Below, piece by piece: positions 1 through 8,262 of a stretch of DNA of 64,000 nt. The notes beneath the pieces are model-generated. The model worked only from the letters and a program-made list of their open reading frames with translations, was not told the origin of the DNA and ran no database searches. Made by a program: the position numbers and the translations under genes. How positions within the stretch are numbered: position 1 is the stretch's first letter; every line of letters starts with the position of its first letter. This stretch comes from Gimesia benthica. Its GTDB lineage: Bacteria > Planctomycetota > Planctomycetia > Planctomycetales > Planctomycetaceae. Location of the stretch: the NCBI RefSeq assembly GCF_009720525.1, contig NZ_CP043930.1, positions 2,822,501 through 2,886,500 of the forward strand, given 5' to 3'.

Positions 1-76
1 AAGATAATCTGTCTTTCCCTGCGCGTTCAAAACAAAGGTACAGTTAACCCAGCCTCAATCAGGAGGGCCTGCTGAC

Positions 77-1339
77 GTGAGTGTTTCCCGAATTTTCTCT
101 CTCTGCGTACTCTCAACCGTCTCTGTAATCACTGCCCCTGCACTGCTCTCAGCTGAGGACTGGTTTGAATTTCGTGGCCCGACCGGCCAGGGACATTCTT
201 CCCAGACATCGCTGCCGACCGCCTGGAGCCCGACCGAACATGTGCTGTGGAATACCAAGATTCCCGGCGTTGGCTGGTCGTCTCCGATTATTGTCGGCGA
301 GAAAGTATTCGTCACCACCGCTGTCCCCGAGGGGGATGGCCCCATGCCCGAGCAGTCGCTGCGGGTAGTCTGCCTGGATCTGGAGTCGGGTAAGATTCTC
401 TGGGATAAAGAGATCTTCCAGGAAACCAAAGAGACCGTACAACGGATTCACAAGAAGAACAGCCACGCCAGCCCAACACCGATCTCAGACGGTAAAGTAC
501 TCTATGTGCATTTCGGTACGCACGGCACCGCCTGCCTGACATTGGACGGAGACGTGGTCTGGAAGACAAATGCCCTCAAATATGAGATGCAGCATGGCAA
601 CGGAGGATCGCCGATCCTGGTCGACGATAAACTGGTTGTGATCTGCGACGGTAAAGGTTCCAACTTCATCGCCGCCCTGGATCGCAAGACGGGCGAGATC
701 GCCTGGAAGGTGGAACGGAACGTTGATGGCCGGAAAAAGTTTTCGTTCGCCACGCCGCTGCTGATCACCGTGAACGGGGAAGAACAGATTGTGGCCCCGG
801 GCACCGATGTGATCTCGGGACATTCTCCCAAGGACGGCAAAGAGATCTGGCACCTGGATTACACTGGTTACTCCGTCATCCCCCGCCCGATTTACAGTCA
901 TGGTCTGATCTTCGTGACGACCAGCTACGACCGCCCTACTCTGCTGGCAATTCGTCCGGACGGTAAAGGGGATGTGACGGAGACGCACCTGGCCTGGTCC
1001 AACAAGAACCAGATTCCGCATACACCTTCACTGCTGGTCGTGGGCGACGAGCTATATACAGTGAGTGACAAAGGGATTGCCCAGTGTTTTGATGCCAAAA
1101 CCGGCAAACTGCACTGGAAAGAACGCGTGGGCGGTAACTACTCTGCCTCTCCACTGTTCGCAGATGGCAAGATTTATTTCCAGAGCGAAGAGGGGGAAAC
1201 CACGATCATCGCTCCTGGAACAACCTATAAAGAGATCAGCCGCAATCACCTGAAAGAGCCGACACTCGCGTCTTACGCCGTCGCCGGTGACACGCTGCTG
1301 ATTCGCACGAAATCACAACTCTACCGGATTGGGAAGTAA
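77..1339 (+). CDS. Exported PQQ-like (BamB-type) beta-propeller protein
   Basis: A 420-residue protein whose first ~26 residues form a Sec-type signal peptide (basic start, hydrophobic core, then LLSAED). The rest consists of repeated blades of the outer-membrane-assembly/PQQ-dehydrogenase type; WFEFRGPTGQGHS and repeated DG.xxW / AxDxKTG.xxW patterns (for example ALDRKTGEIAWKVE and CFDAKTGKLHWKE) mark them. The GTG start follows AGGAGG at 61-66. Planctomycetes carry many such proteins. They are usually thought to sit in the periplasm as binding or scaffold propellers, and no catalytic residues can be named here. The family call is strong; the function is unknown. Confidence 0.88.
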   Translation: MSVSRIFSLCVLSTVSVITAPALLSAEDWFEFRGPTGQGHSSQTSLPTAWSPTEHVLWNTKIPGVGWSSPIIVGEKVFVTTAVPEGDGPMPEQSLRVVCLDLESGKILWDKEIFQETKETVQRIHKKNSHASPTPISDGKVLYVHFGTHGTACLTLDGDVVWKTNALKYEMQHGNGGSPILVDDKLVVICDGKGSNFIAALDRKTGEIAWKVERNVDGRKKFSFATPLLITVNGEEQIVAPGTDVISGHSPKDGKEIWHLDYTGYSVIPRPIYSHGLIFVTTSYDRPTLLAIRPDGKGDVTETHLAWSNKNQIPHTPSLLVVGDELYTVSDKGIAQCFDAKTGKLHWKERVGGNYSASPLFADGKIYFQSEEGETTIIAPGTTYKEISRNHLKEPTLASYAVAGDTLLIRTKSQLYRIGK

Positions 1340-1487
1340 GACCTCGATTCACCGTTAACCCTTTTTATTTGATCCGGCGTTCCCTGCCGATGTGAGCGGG
1401 CACTGCGGTCTCTGTTGTGTGAGATCCCTGCTCGACGCGTCCGAAGAGCGCCCCTGCACGATTGCTCGACACTAGAATTTCAAACGC

Positions 1488-1949
1488 ATGACCGCTCCAG
1501 TACCTTCAGAAGAACCTGTTAAGAAAATTGTAGTTGCCTCCGACCACGCCGGTTATCGCTACAAACGACGAATCATCGAATACCTGACGCAACAGGGCTA
1601 CCAAGTCGAAGATTTCGGCACCGATTCGACCGAGTCGGTCGATTACCCGGACTTCATCTTCCCTGCCGCTAAAGCAGTGGCTGCAGGTGAGTTCGAGCGA
1701 GGCATTGTGCTGGGAGGATCAGGAAACGGCGAAGCGATTGCCGCCAATCGGGTCAAAGGGGTGCGCTGTGCCTTGTGCTGGAACGAGAAGTCAGCCCGAC
1801 TGGCACGACAGCATAACAATGCAAATATGATCTCGCTGGGCGAACGTATGGTCTCGATGCACGACGTGTATGAGATCATCGATATCTGGCTGAATACCCC
1901 CTTTGAAGGGGGACGTCACCAGAGACGCATCGAAAAACTGGACGAGTAA
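1488..1949 (+). CDS. rpiB: RpiB/LacA/LacB-family sugar-phosphate isomerase
   Basis: A 153-residue cytoplasmic enzyme of the ribose-5-phosphate isomerase B fold, which interconverts ribose-5-P and ribulose-5-P in the pentose phosphate pathway. The phosphate-binding SDHAG sits at residues 18-22. The active-site loop reads GGSGNGEAIAAN at 76-87. This is the actinobacterial form, with Glu in place of the catalytic Cys of E. coli RpiB. RQHNNAN lies near residue 107. The first ~10 residues are an extension, so a slightly later start is possible. The gene stands alone and a strong terminator follows. An allose- or galactose-6-phosphate isomerase role cannot be excluded. Confidence 0.9.
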   Translation: MTAPVPSEEPVKKIVVASDHAGYRYKRRIIEYLTQQGYQVEDFGTDSTESVDYPDFIFPAAKAVAAGEFERGIVLGGSGNGEAIAANRVKGVRCALCWNEKSARLARQHNNANMISLGERMVSMHDVYEIIDIWLNTPFEGGRHQRRIEKLDE

Positions 1950-1970
1950 CAACTGGACGACTTACACACA

Positions 1971-2011
1971 AACAGGCTGTGACACTCCCGGGTGCCACAG
2001 CCTGTTTTTTT
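1971..2011 (+). terminator. Intrinsic terminator after rpiB
   Basis: AACAGGCTGTG (1971-1981) pairs perfectly over 11 bp with CACAGCCTGTT (1996-2006). Seven T residues (2005-2011) follow. It lies between the convergent rpiB and lipoprotein genes and probably also ends the minus-strand transcript, though its T-tract in that direction is shorter. Confidence 0.9.
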
Positions 2012-2039
2012 GAATGCATCGCTCCAGTGAACGACAATC

Positions 2040-2519
2040 TCAAGGATTACTTTTGAGATCGAACTGGAACGAGGTGTGGTCGGCGTCGACGGTCGCTTTG
2101 AGGGTCGACTCTTGATTGTACGCCGCGGGAATCTTGCCGGGAGCCGGTTTCTGCTTGCCCCCTTCATCCGAGTTCCCTGCATCGTCGGGGGCCTCTCCCA
2201 TGCCTTCGGGATTACCGGCCATCCGAATACGGACCGTTTTGTCACCGATCAGGCAACCCGATTTTTCTGTGTTGAACATCAGGTCGAAATTGCCGCTGGA
2301 GTCCGTCACACCAGCGGAGTAGGTGCCATCGGGGGCTTCGAAAGCGACCTCGGCACCGGACAGAGGCTGCCCGTCGAGGGTCACGGTTCCGGAGACATCG
2401 ACCAGACCGAGCTGGCTGTAATCGGGATGGATCGAACCACCACAGCCGACCGTTGCGCTGAGCAGACAAAGGGTCGCCAGCATTCGAACCGCGCGACCGG
2501 AAATTAGAAACAGTTTCAT
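2040..2519 (-). CDS. Small lipoprotein with carboxypeptidase-regulatory-like domain
   Basis: A 159-residue exported lipoprotein. The signal peptide ends in a lipobox with Cys26 (SATVGCGG). A transthyretin/carboxypeptidase-regulatory-like beta sandwich follows (VSGTVTLDGQPLSGAEVAFEA, then DSSGNFDL), and then a low-complexity Gly/Asp/Lys stretch. An SD-like AAAGGTGAT precedes the ATG. It lies 34 nt downstream of the DUF1559 gene on the same strand, and this pairing recurs widely in planctomycetes. The two are probably co-transcribed and may act together at the cell envelope; the role is unknown. Confidence 0.85.
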   Translation of the reverse strand: MKLFLISGRAVRMLATLCLLSATVGCGGSIHPDYSQLGLVDVSGTVTLDGQPLSGAEVAFEAPDGTYSAGVTDSSGNFDLMFNTEKSGCLIGDKTVRIRMAGNPEGMGEAPDDAGNSDEGGKQKPAPGKIPAAYNQESTLKATVDADHTSFQFDLKSNP

Positions 2520-2553
2520 CAGAGATCACCTTTAAAATCAATCAGCATGGATG

Positions 2554-3498
2554 TTACGGAGTCACGACTTCCCGGCCATTGCGTGTAGCCAGGCCGCGGT
2601 AGACGTTCAGATCCATATTCTCCGAGAGGAAATGAACCGAGCCATCCGCATAGGCCATGTGTCCGCCCCCGACGTGCCAGCTGCCGTAAGAAAGTTCCAT
2701 CAGATGTCCGCTGACGGTCGGTTCGGTGCGACGGGCATTCATCCGGGGATAGGCTGAGCCGACGAACTCGGTGAACTCCGTTCCGCCTGTGCCGTTATTA
2801 CAACCGCAGGGATCGGTCTGGGGAGAACCGATGACCCAGTGGTCCATGGACTGCCCGTCTTTGCCGAACTCGATGTCGGTCTGCGTTTCGCCGAGCATGA
2901 AGGTATTGGAGGTTCCGTCTTTGATATCGCGGAGCACGACGCTGCTGCAGGCGTAGAACAGACCGTTCTGCGTGGTGTCTTCCAGCGACCTGGTGCCCGT
3001 GATCTTGGTCGATTCATCATCCGAAGAAGCTTCAGACCCGGAGTTCCCGAGGTAAGTCGAGGGGGCCCGGTTCGGGATGCCGTTGAAGCTGTAGTGCTTT
3101 TTGATGGGAGCACTGGGGCAGACGAGTACGGGGAGATAGGTGCTGGCAGCGGTAGTATTGGCAGAACCGGAGTCCCAGTTGCCGTCACCTGATTCCTGGA
3201 AGATGAGGGTGTTGTAAATGTTGGCCCGGTCGATCATGGGTAGAATCATGGCACTCCAGCCGGCCCCGCGCTGATCCCAGCCGAAGGGGAGCAGACCGTG
3301 GACATCGTGGTAGTTGTGCATGCCGATGGCGAGCTGCTTGAGATTGTTTTTACATTGTGAGCGACGGGCGGCTTCGCGTGCCTGCTGAACGGCGGGCAGG
3401 AGCAAGGCGATCAGAATGGCAATGATCGCGATGACGACCAGCAGCTCAATCAGAGTGAAGCCAGTGCGTCGTCGGTGTGCGTGGGCGTTGGGTAACAT
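2554..3498 (-). CDS. DUF1559 protein with prepilin-type N-terminal motif
   Basis: A 314-residue type IV pseudopilin-like protein. The class III prepilin cleavage/methylation motif ([20 protein letters not shown], residues 10-29) runs into a single hydrophobic helix, followed by the [18 protein letters not shown] segment typical of DUF1559. Near the C-terminus is the H-X9-DG signature ([16 protein letters not shown]). The length is usual for the family. A GAGGAAA ribosome-binding site precedes the ATG. Family members are hugely expanded in planctomycetes and probably form envelope-associated fibres or secretion pseudopili. It is the first gene of a two-gene unit with the lipoprotein at 2040-2519. 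Confidence 0.93.
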   Translation of the reverse strand: MLPNAHAHRRRTGFTLIELLVVIAIIAILIALLLPAVQQAREAARRSQCKNNLKQLAIGMHNYHDVHGLLPFGWDQRGAGWSAMILPMIDRANIYNTLIFQESGDGNWDSGSANTTAASTYLPVLVCPSAPIKKHYSFNGIPNRAPSTYLGNSGSEASSDDESTKITGTRSLEDTTQNGLFYACSSVVLRDIKDGTSNTFMLGETQTDIEFGKDGQSMDHWVIGSPQTDPCGCNNGTGGTEFTEFVGSAYPRMNARRTEPTVSGHLMELSYGSWHVGGGHMAYADGSVHFLSENMDLNVYRGLATRNGREVVTP

Positions 3499-3978
3499 TC
3501 GGTTTCCTCACATGAACGGGATAAAGCAATCACAAAATCAGGTGTGTCTGTTTGCACCTGATCGAATCAGTCTGCGAGCCTGGCAGTGAAATTGCTGAAG
3601 TTCCAGATACTGCGGCGGCGGGTTGGTGGTGTGCAGGCAGCACAACCGGAATGAGCGGGAACTCAGCCTGTAAACGCAGTACTTTATACCCGGCCTGTTG
3701 AAAGATTTAATGAAGCGCCGGTAAATACCGGGGAGCAGAGAGCACTCTTATTTTGAAAAAATGTGTTCTGCAGTCCGTGGTCCCAAGGCCACCCCACCAA
3801 ACCCATAACCACTTTCAGCAAAGACACTTACAACCGAACCACAAGCTATTCCACCAGGGTATCCAGGGCGATCTATCAGCAGTCTGCAGTGCTGAAATCG
3901 AGCCATCCCGCTGCAGTAAGAAGATTTCGTGAGTTTCGTTTGAAGTCCTGATCAATCTTGCCGGAGAACTGTGCTACA
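3499..3978. other. Intergenic region, no gene seen
   Basis: About 480 bases upstream of the DUF1559 gene. Only one short open frame (62 codons, 3763-3951) is present; it has no ribosome-binding site or recognisable composition and is treated as chance. Promoters of the leftward DUF1559 unit must lie here, but no confident -35/-10 pair was seen. Confidence 0.6.
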
Positions 3979-4007
3979 CAAAAAAACGCCCCGTAAAAAC
4001 GGGGCGT
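3979..4007 (-). terminator. Intrinsic terminator of the dimethylformamidase-like gene
   Basis: Read on the minus strand, ACGCCCCG pairs with CGGGGCGT around a 6-nt loop, and seven T residues follow (the A-run at 3980-3986 on the plus strand). It lies ~25 nt after the stop codon of the gene at 4032-5561. Confidence 0.9.
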
Positions 4008-4031
4008 GGTGAAGCTGTCGTTCGCTCTGCT

Positions 4032-5561
4032 TCAGGAGATCGCGCGGCGGATGATGTTGTGTGTAATTCGCTGCACACGTTCATCGGGTCCGTGCGGTCG
4101 GGACCAGTGTGACCAGGGAAGCATGTGCCCGGGCGGGCTGGAGAGATCCTGACACCAGAAGATGGTCGAAGCGTTAAACACGAAGTTGTTCTTCGGGCCG
4201 GGGTAAATCGTAGCGGTCCACTCTTGTGGATTCACGCCTCCCTGCAGGGCGGTTCCTTTTGCCACGACTTCGAGTCCGGGAATGTCCTGTGGTGGATCGC
4301 CGTGATATTCCCAGCCGATAAGACCGGGAATCGAGTCTCCTTTTTTCATGCCCGTCCCTTCGAAGATCCAGTGGTCGGGCAGTTCGCAGACCCAGTCGCC
4401 GCCCCCGTTGACCGGATCAACATTACGGGATCCCATCAGGTAACCTTCGTCGGGACCGCGGTGCGGGAAGGGGCCGTTGTCTCGCTCACGGTCTTCGGCG
4501 TATTTATATTTTCCGCCGTAAGGACCACCGCGGAACATGATCCGTTTGGGACGCCCGTCGGTGCTGTTCAGCAGCGGTGTGACCCAACAGACGGAATTAC
4601 CAGAGAAGAAGAGCAGGTTCACGCCCGCGTCGCGCATTTTGACCGCCGACTCGTACTGGCGAATATCCCAGTATTCATCGTGGCCCACCGAGAGGAACGA
4701 CTTGCATTTCAGTCCGTGATCGGGGGTGATCATGTCGCTGTTGGAACAGTAGGTCACATCGTAACCATGTTTTTCCAGCCAGTAGGCGAAGGGGAATTCA
4801 AAGCAGAGCCATTCCCCCGAGCCGAGTGACTGCGGGTTCTCATAGATCTGGGCATACTTGGCATAGGGACGGTCAAAGCTGACATCGGCCCAGGGGCCTT
4901 GGTTCCCTTTGGGATGCGTGTAGACCGAATAGTTGCTGGGCCACTTGTTATAGGCCTGCCAGGTATTGTCGGAACACTGGAAGAGGATGTCCGCAGGGCG
5001 ATCGTCTTTAACGATGAAGACGACATAGCTCTGCCAGTAGCCGTGACCGGTCTTATCTTTGAGTGTGGAGAGCCGGCCCAGGTAGACGCCGCTGGGCCAG
5101 TCATCGGGAATCGTCAGTGTGACCGCGGAGTCCCAGTGGCATTCGTGCAGATTCTTTTTGCCCGGTTGGGGAACGGGCTGTGGCTTGCCCTCGAACGGGC
5201 CGAGTGTGGTCATCAGCCGGGCACCGCGACCGCCGTAATAGCCGGTGCGGAAGATTTCGATTTTGAACTCTTGCGCCGGTCGGGTGGAGACCATGATGTC
5301 AATCGGCTCGCCGGCAGCGACGCTCTGCTTCGAACAGTAGCCTTCAATCTTGGACGAACGAAATCCATTGCGGCTATCGAGCATGACGCGGGTGAGCTGC
5401 CAGTCGGTGGATCCTTCTTTGAGGTTTTCCCGATGAATTAAATCGGGGTCTGCTTTGGCGGCGTGGGCACTGTTGAGTGAGAAGTTTCCGGCGAGTGAAG
5501 CCAGCGATGTTGCGACGGCCCCTTTCAACAGATTCCGGCGATCTGCATCTATCTCTTTCAT
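4032..5561 (-). CDS. Tat-exported N,N-dimethylformamidase beta-subunit-like protein
   Basis: A 509-residue protein with a twin-arginine leader (DRRNLLKGAVATSLASLAG, then an AHAA cleavage site near 35). The body matches the large-subunit-like domain of N,N-dimethylformamidase: an N-terminal jelly-roll with FRTGYYGGRGARL, then DDRPADILFQCSDNTWQAYN, then SVGHDEYWDIRQYE and a NLLFFSGNSVCW segment. In the characterised enzyme this subunit carries a mononuclear iron site, but stand-alone homologues like this one may have other substrates. AGGAAT precedes the ATG. It is monocistronic with its own terminator. The family call is good; the reaction is unknown. Confidence 0.82.
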   Translation of the reverse strand: MKEIDADRRNLLKGAVATSLASLAGNFSLNSAHAAKADPDLIHRENLKEGSTDWQLTRVMLDSRNGFRSSKIEGYCSKQSVAAGEPIDIMVSTRPAQEFKIEIFRTGYYGGRGARLMTTLGPFEGKPQPVPQPGKKNLHECHWDSAVTLTIPDDWPSGVYLGRLSTLKDKTGHGYWQSYVVFIVKDDRPADILFQCSDNTWQAYNKWPSNYSVYTHPKGNQGPWADVSFDRPYAKYAQIYENPQSLGSGEWLCFEFPFAYWLEKHGYDVTYCSNSDMITPDHGLKCKSFLSVGHDEYWDIRQYESAVKMRDAGVNLLFFSGNSVCWVTPLLNSTDGRPKRIMFRGGPYGGKYKYAEDRERDNGPFPHRGPDEGYLMGSRNVDPVNGGGDWVCELPDHWIFEGTGMKKGDSIPGLIGWEYHGDPPQDIPGLEVVAKGTALQGGVNPQEWTATIYPGPKNNFVFNASTIFWCQDLSSPPGHMLPWSHWSRPHGPDERVQRITHNIIRRAIS

Positions 5562-5785
5562 GTTGCTGATTCCTAAATTCGCTGTGGTCGATTCGGTCGC
5601 AGAAATTCGGTGTGGCGGTTTCCAATAATTATTTAGGACGCTTAATTTTCTGCTTCTGCCTTTATGATAACCTTAACTTCATTAAAATAAGAAGTACAAA
5701 TAAATGCTTTTTCATATCAGCCCATGATTCATCGGCTGTCGCGCAGACGGTCTGTCGGCATCATGGCAACGACGCGGAGTACTCA

Positions 5786-7063
5786 GTGGCCTCATTCTCA
5801 ATAGATCAGACAGAAAGCCGAGCCTTTTATCAGTCACTTACGAAACAGCTGCATGAGGAGTTGGACGAGCTCGAGCCAACACTCATTCAAACACGACGCA
5901 CACTGCATCAGAAACCGGAAATCAGCGGAGAAGAAAAAGAGACTTCGCAACTGATCTGCAACACGCTGCGTGACATCGGCCTCGAACCGCAGCTGATGAA
6001 TAACGACATCGGTGTGGTCGCCGACATGACGCTGGGAACGCCGGCCGAGGACGCACCGCTGATCGCGATTCGGGCCGACATTGATGCGCTGCGGATCACG
6101 GACCTCAAAGAAGTCGATTACTGCTCGCATAATCCAGGTGTCGGTCACCTGTGCGGCCACGATGCTCATACGTCGATTGCCCTGGGTGTGGCGCTCGCTG
6201 CGGGACGGGTGAAGGAGCTGTTCGAGAGCGAATGGCCGGGCCAGGGATTACGGCTGCGGTTCATTTTTCAACCGGCGGAAGAGATCTGCATGGGTGCCCG
6301 CTGGATGGTGGAACAGGGCGCCCTGGAAGGGGTGAGTGCGATCATCGGGCTGCACATGGATCCGGAAATCCAGGCGGGAACCGCGAACATCCGCTATGGC
6401 GTGATGACTGCGTTCTGCGATGAAGTCCATTTTGAAATTCATGGTCGCGGCGGACACGCTGCCCGGCCGCATCACGGAAATGATCCGATCACCACGGCAG
6501 CCCAACTGATCTCAAGCCTGTATCAGAACCTGCCCCGCTCAATTGACTCGCGCATGCCGGCGGTATTTACCATTGGTCAGATCTCCTCGGGGCTGGCACC
6601 GAATGTGATTCCCGAAATTGCGGAACTGAAAGGAAGCCTGCGTTCCACCAACGACCAGGCACGCGAAGTCCTGCACGATCGGATTCAGAATATCGCCAGC
6701 GGCGTCGCCCAGAGTACGAATACCCGGATTGAAGTGCTGTTCAAATCGCCTCTACCCGCGGTCGTGAATGACAAAACGATTTCGGCCGCACTGGAACAGG
6801 CGTCGATCGACGTACTGGGGCTTGAGCAGGTCGGACTGATCGATCTGCCCAGCATGGGGGGAGAAGATTTTTCCATTTATCTGCAGCACGTACCCGGTTC
6901 GATGTTGCGACTGGGGTGTGCCCGTCCCGATCAAAAAACGGTGTTTTTGCATTCTCCCTATTTCGATATCGATGAGCGTGTGCTTAAAATAGGAAGTCGC
7001 ATCTTACTGCAGGCTGCTTTGCTGCTTTCGCTGAACCCGCAACTCATCCAAAAAGGGAATTAG
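5786..7063 (+). CDS. M20-family amidohydrolase (metallopeptidase)
   Basis: A ~425-residue cytoplasmic enzyme of the M20D amidohydrolase group (IAA-amino-acid hydrolase, N-acyl-amino-acid deacetylase). Metal-ligand motifs appear in order: GHLCGHDAHT, AEEICMGARWMVEQGAL, GLHMDPE, GRGGHAARPHHGNDP and SMGGEDFSIY. The frame stays open up to a GTG at 5612, but that would add 58 residues with no family resemblance. GTG 5786, after GGAG at 5776-5779, gives the usual length and is preferred. The next gene starts 4 nt after its stop, so the two are surely one operon. The substrate is unknown; it probably hydrolyses N-acyl or amide-linked amino acids. Confidence 0.88.
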   Translation: MASFSIDQTESRAFYQSLTKQLHEELDELEPTLIQTRRTLHQKPEISGEEKETSQLICNTLRDIGLEPQLMNNDIGVVADMTLGTPAEDAPLIAIRADIDALRITDLKEVDYCSHNPGVGHLCGHDAHTSIALGVALAAGRVKELFESEWPGQGLRLRFIFQPAEEICMGARWMVEQGALEGVSAIIGLHMDPEIQAGTANIRYGVMTAFCDEVHFEIHGRGGHAARPHHGNDPITTAAQLISSLYQNLPRSIDSRMPAVFTIGQISSGLAPNVIPEIAELKGSLRSTNDQAREVLHDRIQNIASGVAQSTNTRIEVLFKSPLPAVVNDKTISAALEQASIDVLGLEQVGLIDLPSMGGEDFSIYLQHVPGSMLRLGCARPDQKTVFLHSPYFDIDERVLKIGSRILLQAALLLSLNPQLIQKGN

Positions 7064-7067
7064 TACG

Positions 7068-8183
7068 ATGGGGACCCTCTCTTTTGCCCGTAACGATTAT
7101 CCGACACTGGGTGTGGAACTGGAACTGCAGCTGGTGGATGCGGAAACCTTCGCCCTCTCCAACTCGATTACGGATCTACTGCAGGGGATGCCCCCTCATA
7201 TGAAAGAGACCATCAAGCCGGAGTTAATGCAGAGCTACCTGGAAATCAACACGGGCGTCTGCCGCACGGTAGGTGACGTTCGCAAAGACCTGACACAGAA
7301 ACTGGAAGCGGTGACCAATGTGACCGACCAGCTGGGGCTGAAGCTGTTCTGGGCCGCGACGCACCCCTTCTCTTCCTGGCGGGATCAGAAGATAACAGTC
7401 AACGATCGTTATTACGAACTCGTGGAACTGATGCAGGACGTGGCCCGACGCCTGGTGACCTTCGGTCTGCACGTGCATGTGGGCGTTGATTCGGGCGACA
7501 AAGCGGTGATGGTCTGCGACCGGATGCTGCGTTACCTGCCGCTGCTGCTGGCACTCTCGTCGAACTCGCCGTTCTGGGAGAACCGCAACACCGGCCTGCA
7601 TTCAAACCGATCCAAGATCATGGAAGGTCTGCCCACCGCGGGATTGCCGCCGAACATGCGGAACTACAGCGAATACACGTGGCTGATCAACCACCTGATC
7701 AGCACGGGCTTCATCAATACGATCCGTGAAATCTGGTGGGACATCCGTCCGCATCATAATTTCGGGACCGTGGAAATCCGCGTGTGCGACATGCCGGCCA
7801 ATCTGGAACAGGTACTGTCGATCGCCGCGTTCGTGCAGTGCCTGGTGAAATGCATTTCTGATGAAATTGATGAAGGCGCCTACCAGTTGCAGCATCACCC
7901 GATGATGGTGCAGCAGAACAAGTGGCGGGCGACCCGCTACGGCATCGACGCGAGCCTGGTTAACAGCGACAGTTACCAGCTGTATTCGGTGATCGATTCG
8001 ACGACGCACCTGGTCGATCTGGTCTCTCCGATGTCAGAGCGTCTGGAGTGTACGGACGAATTACAGCGGATCTACGATCTGGTTCATAACTCCGGTGCCA
8101 AGCGGCAGTTGGCCATCATGGAGGAGACCAATGATAAACGGGAAGTCGTGAAACGGATGATCGAGGAAAATAGCCTCTTCTGA
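7068..8183 (+). CDS. YbdK-type carboxylate-amine ligase (glutamate-cysteine ligase 2 family)
   Basis: A 371-residue cytoplasmic ATP-dependent ligase of the GCS2 family. The opening (PTLGVELELQLVD) carries the catalytic/metal glutamates. LQSYLEINTGVCR-like and GLHVHVGVDSGDKAV segments follow, and then WDIRPHHNFGTVEIRVCDMP. Length matches E. coli YbdK, a weak glutamate-cysteine ligase. It begins 4 nt after the M20 amidohydrolase. A ligase making an amide bond and an amidohydrolase that could break or trim one suggest a shared small-molecule substrate, but this is inference. The symbol is left empty because true glutathione synthesis is not shown. Confidence 0.88.
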   Translation: MGTLSFARNDYPTLGVELELQLVDAETFALSNSITDLLQGMPPHMKETIKPELMQSYLEINTGVCRTVGDVRKDLTQKLEAVTNVTDQLGLKLFWAATHPFSSWRDQKITVNDRYYELVELMQDVARRLVTFGLHVHVGVDSGDKAVMVCDRMLRYLPLLLALSSNSPFWENRNTGLHSNRSKIMEGLPTAGLPPNMRNYSEYTWLINHLISTGFINTIREIWWDIRPHHNFGTVEIRVCDMPANLEQVLSIAAFVQCLVKCISDEIDEGAYQLQHHPMMVQQNKWRATRYGIDASLVNSDSYQLYSVIDSTTHLVDLVSPMSERLECTDELQRIYDLVHNSGAKRQLAIMEETNDKREVVKRMIEENSLF

Positions 8184-8262
8184 TTTCATCACGCCGCTTC
8201 TATAATCGTTTAGTCCGCGATCCATTCGAACAGTCACCCCGCGTTTGCAGGAATCTGATTTC

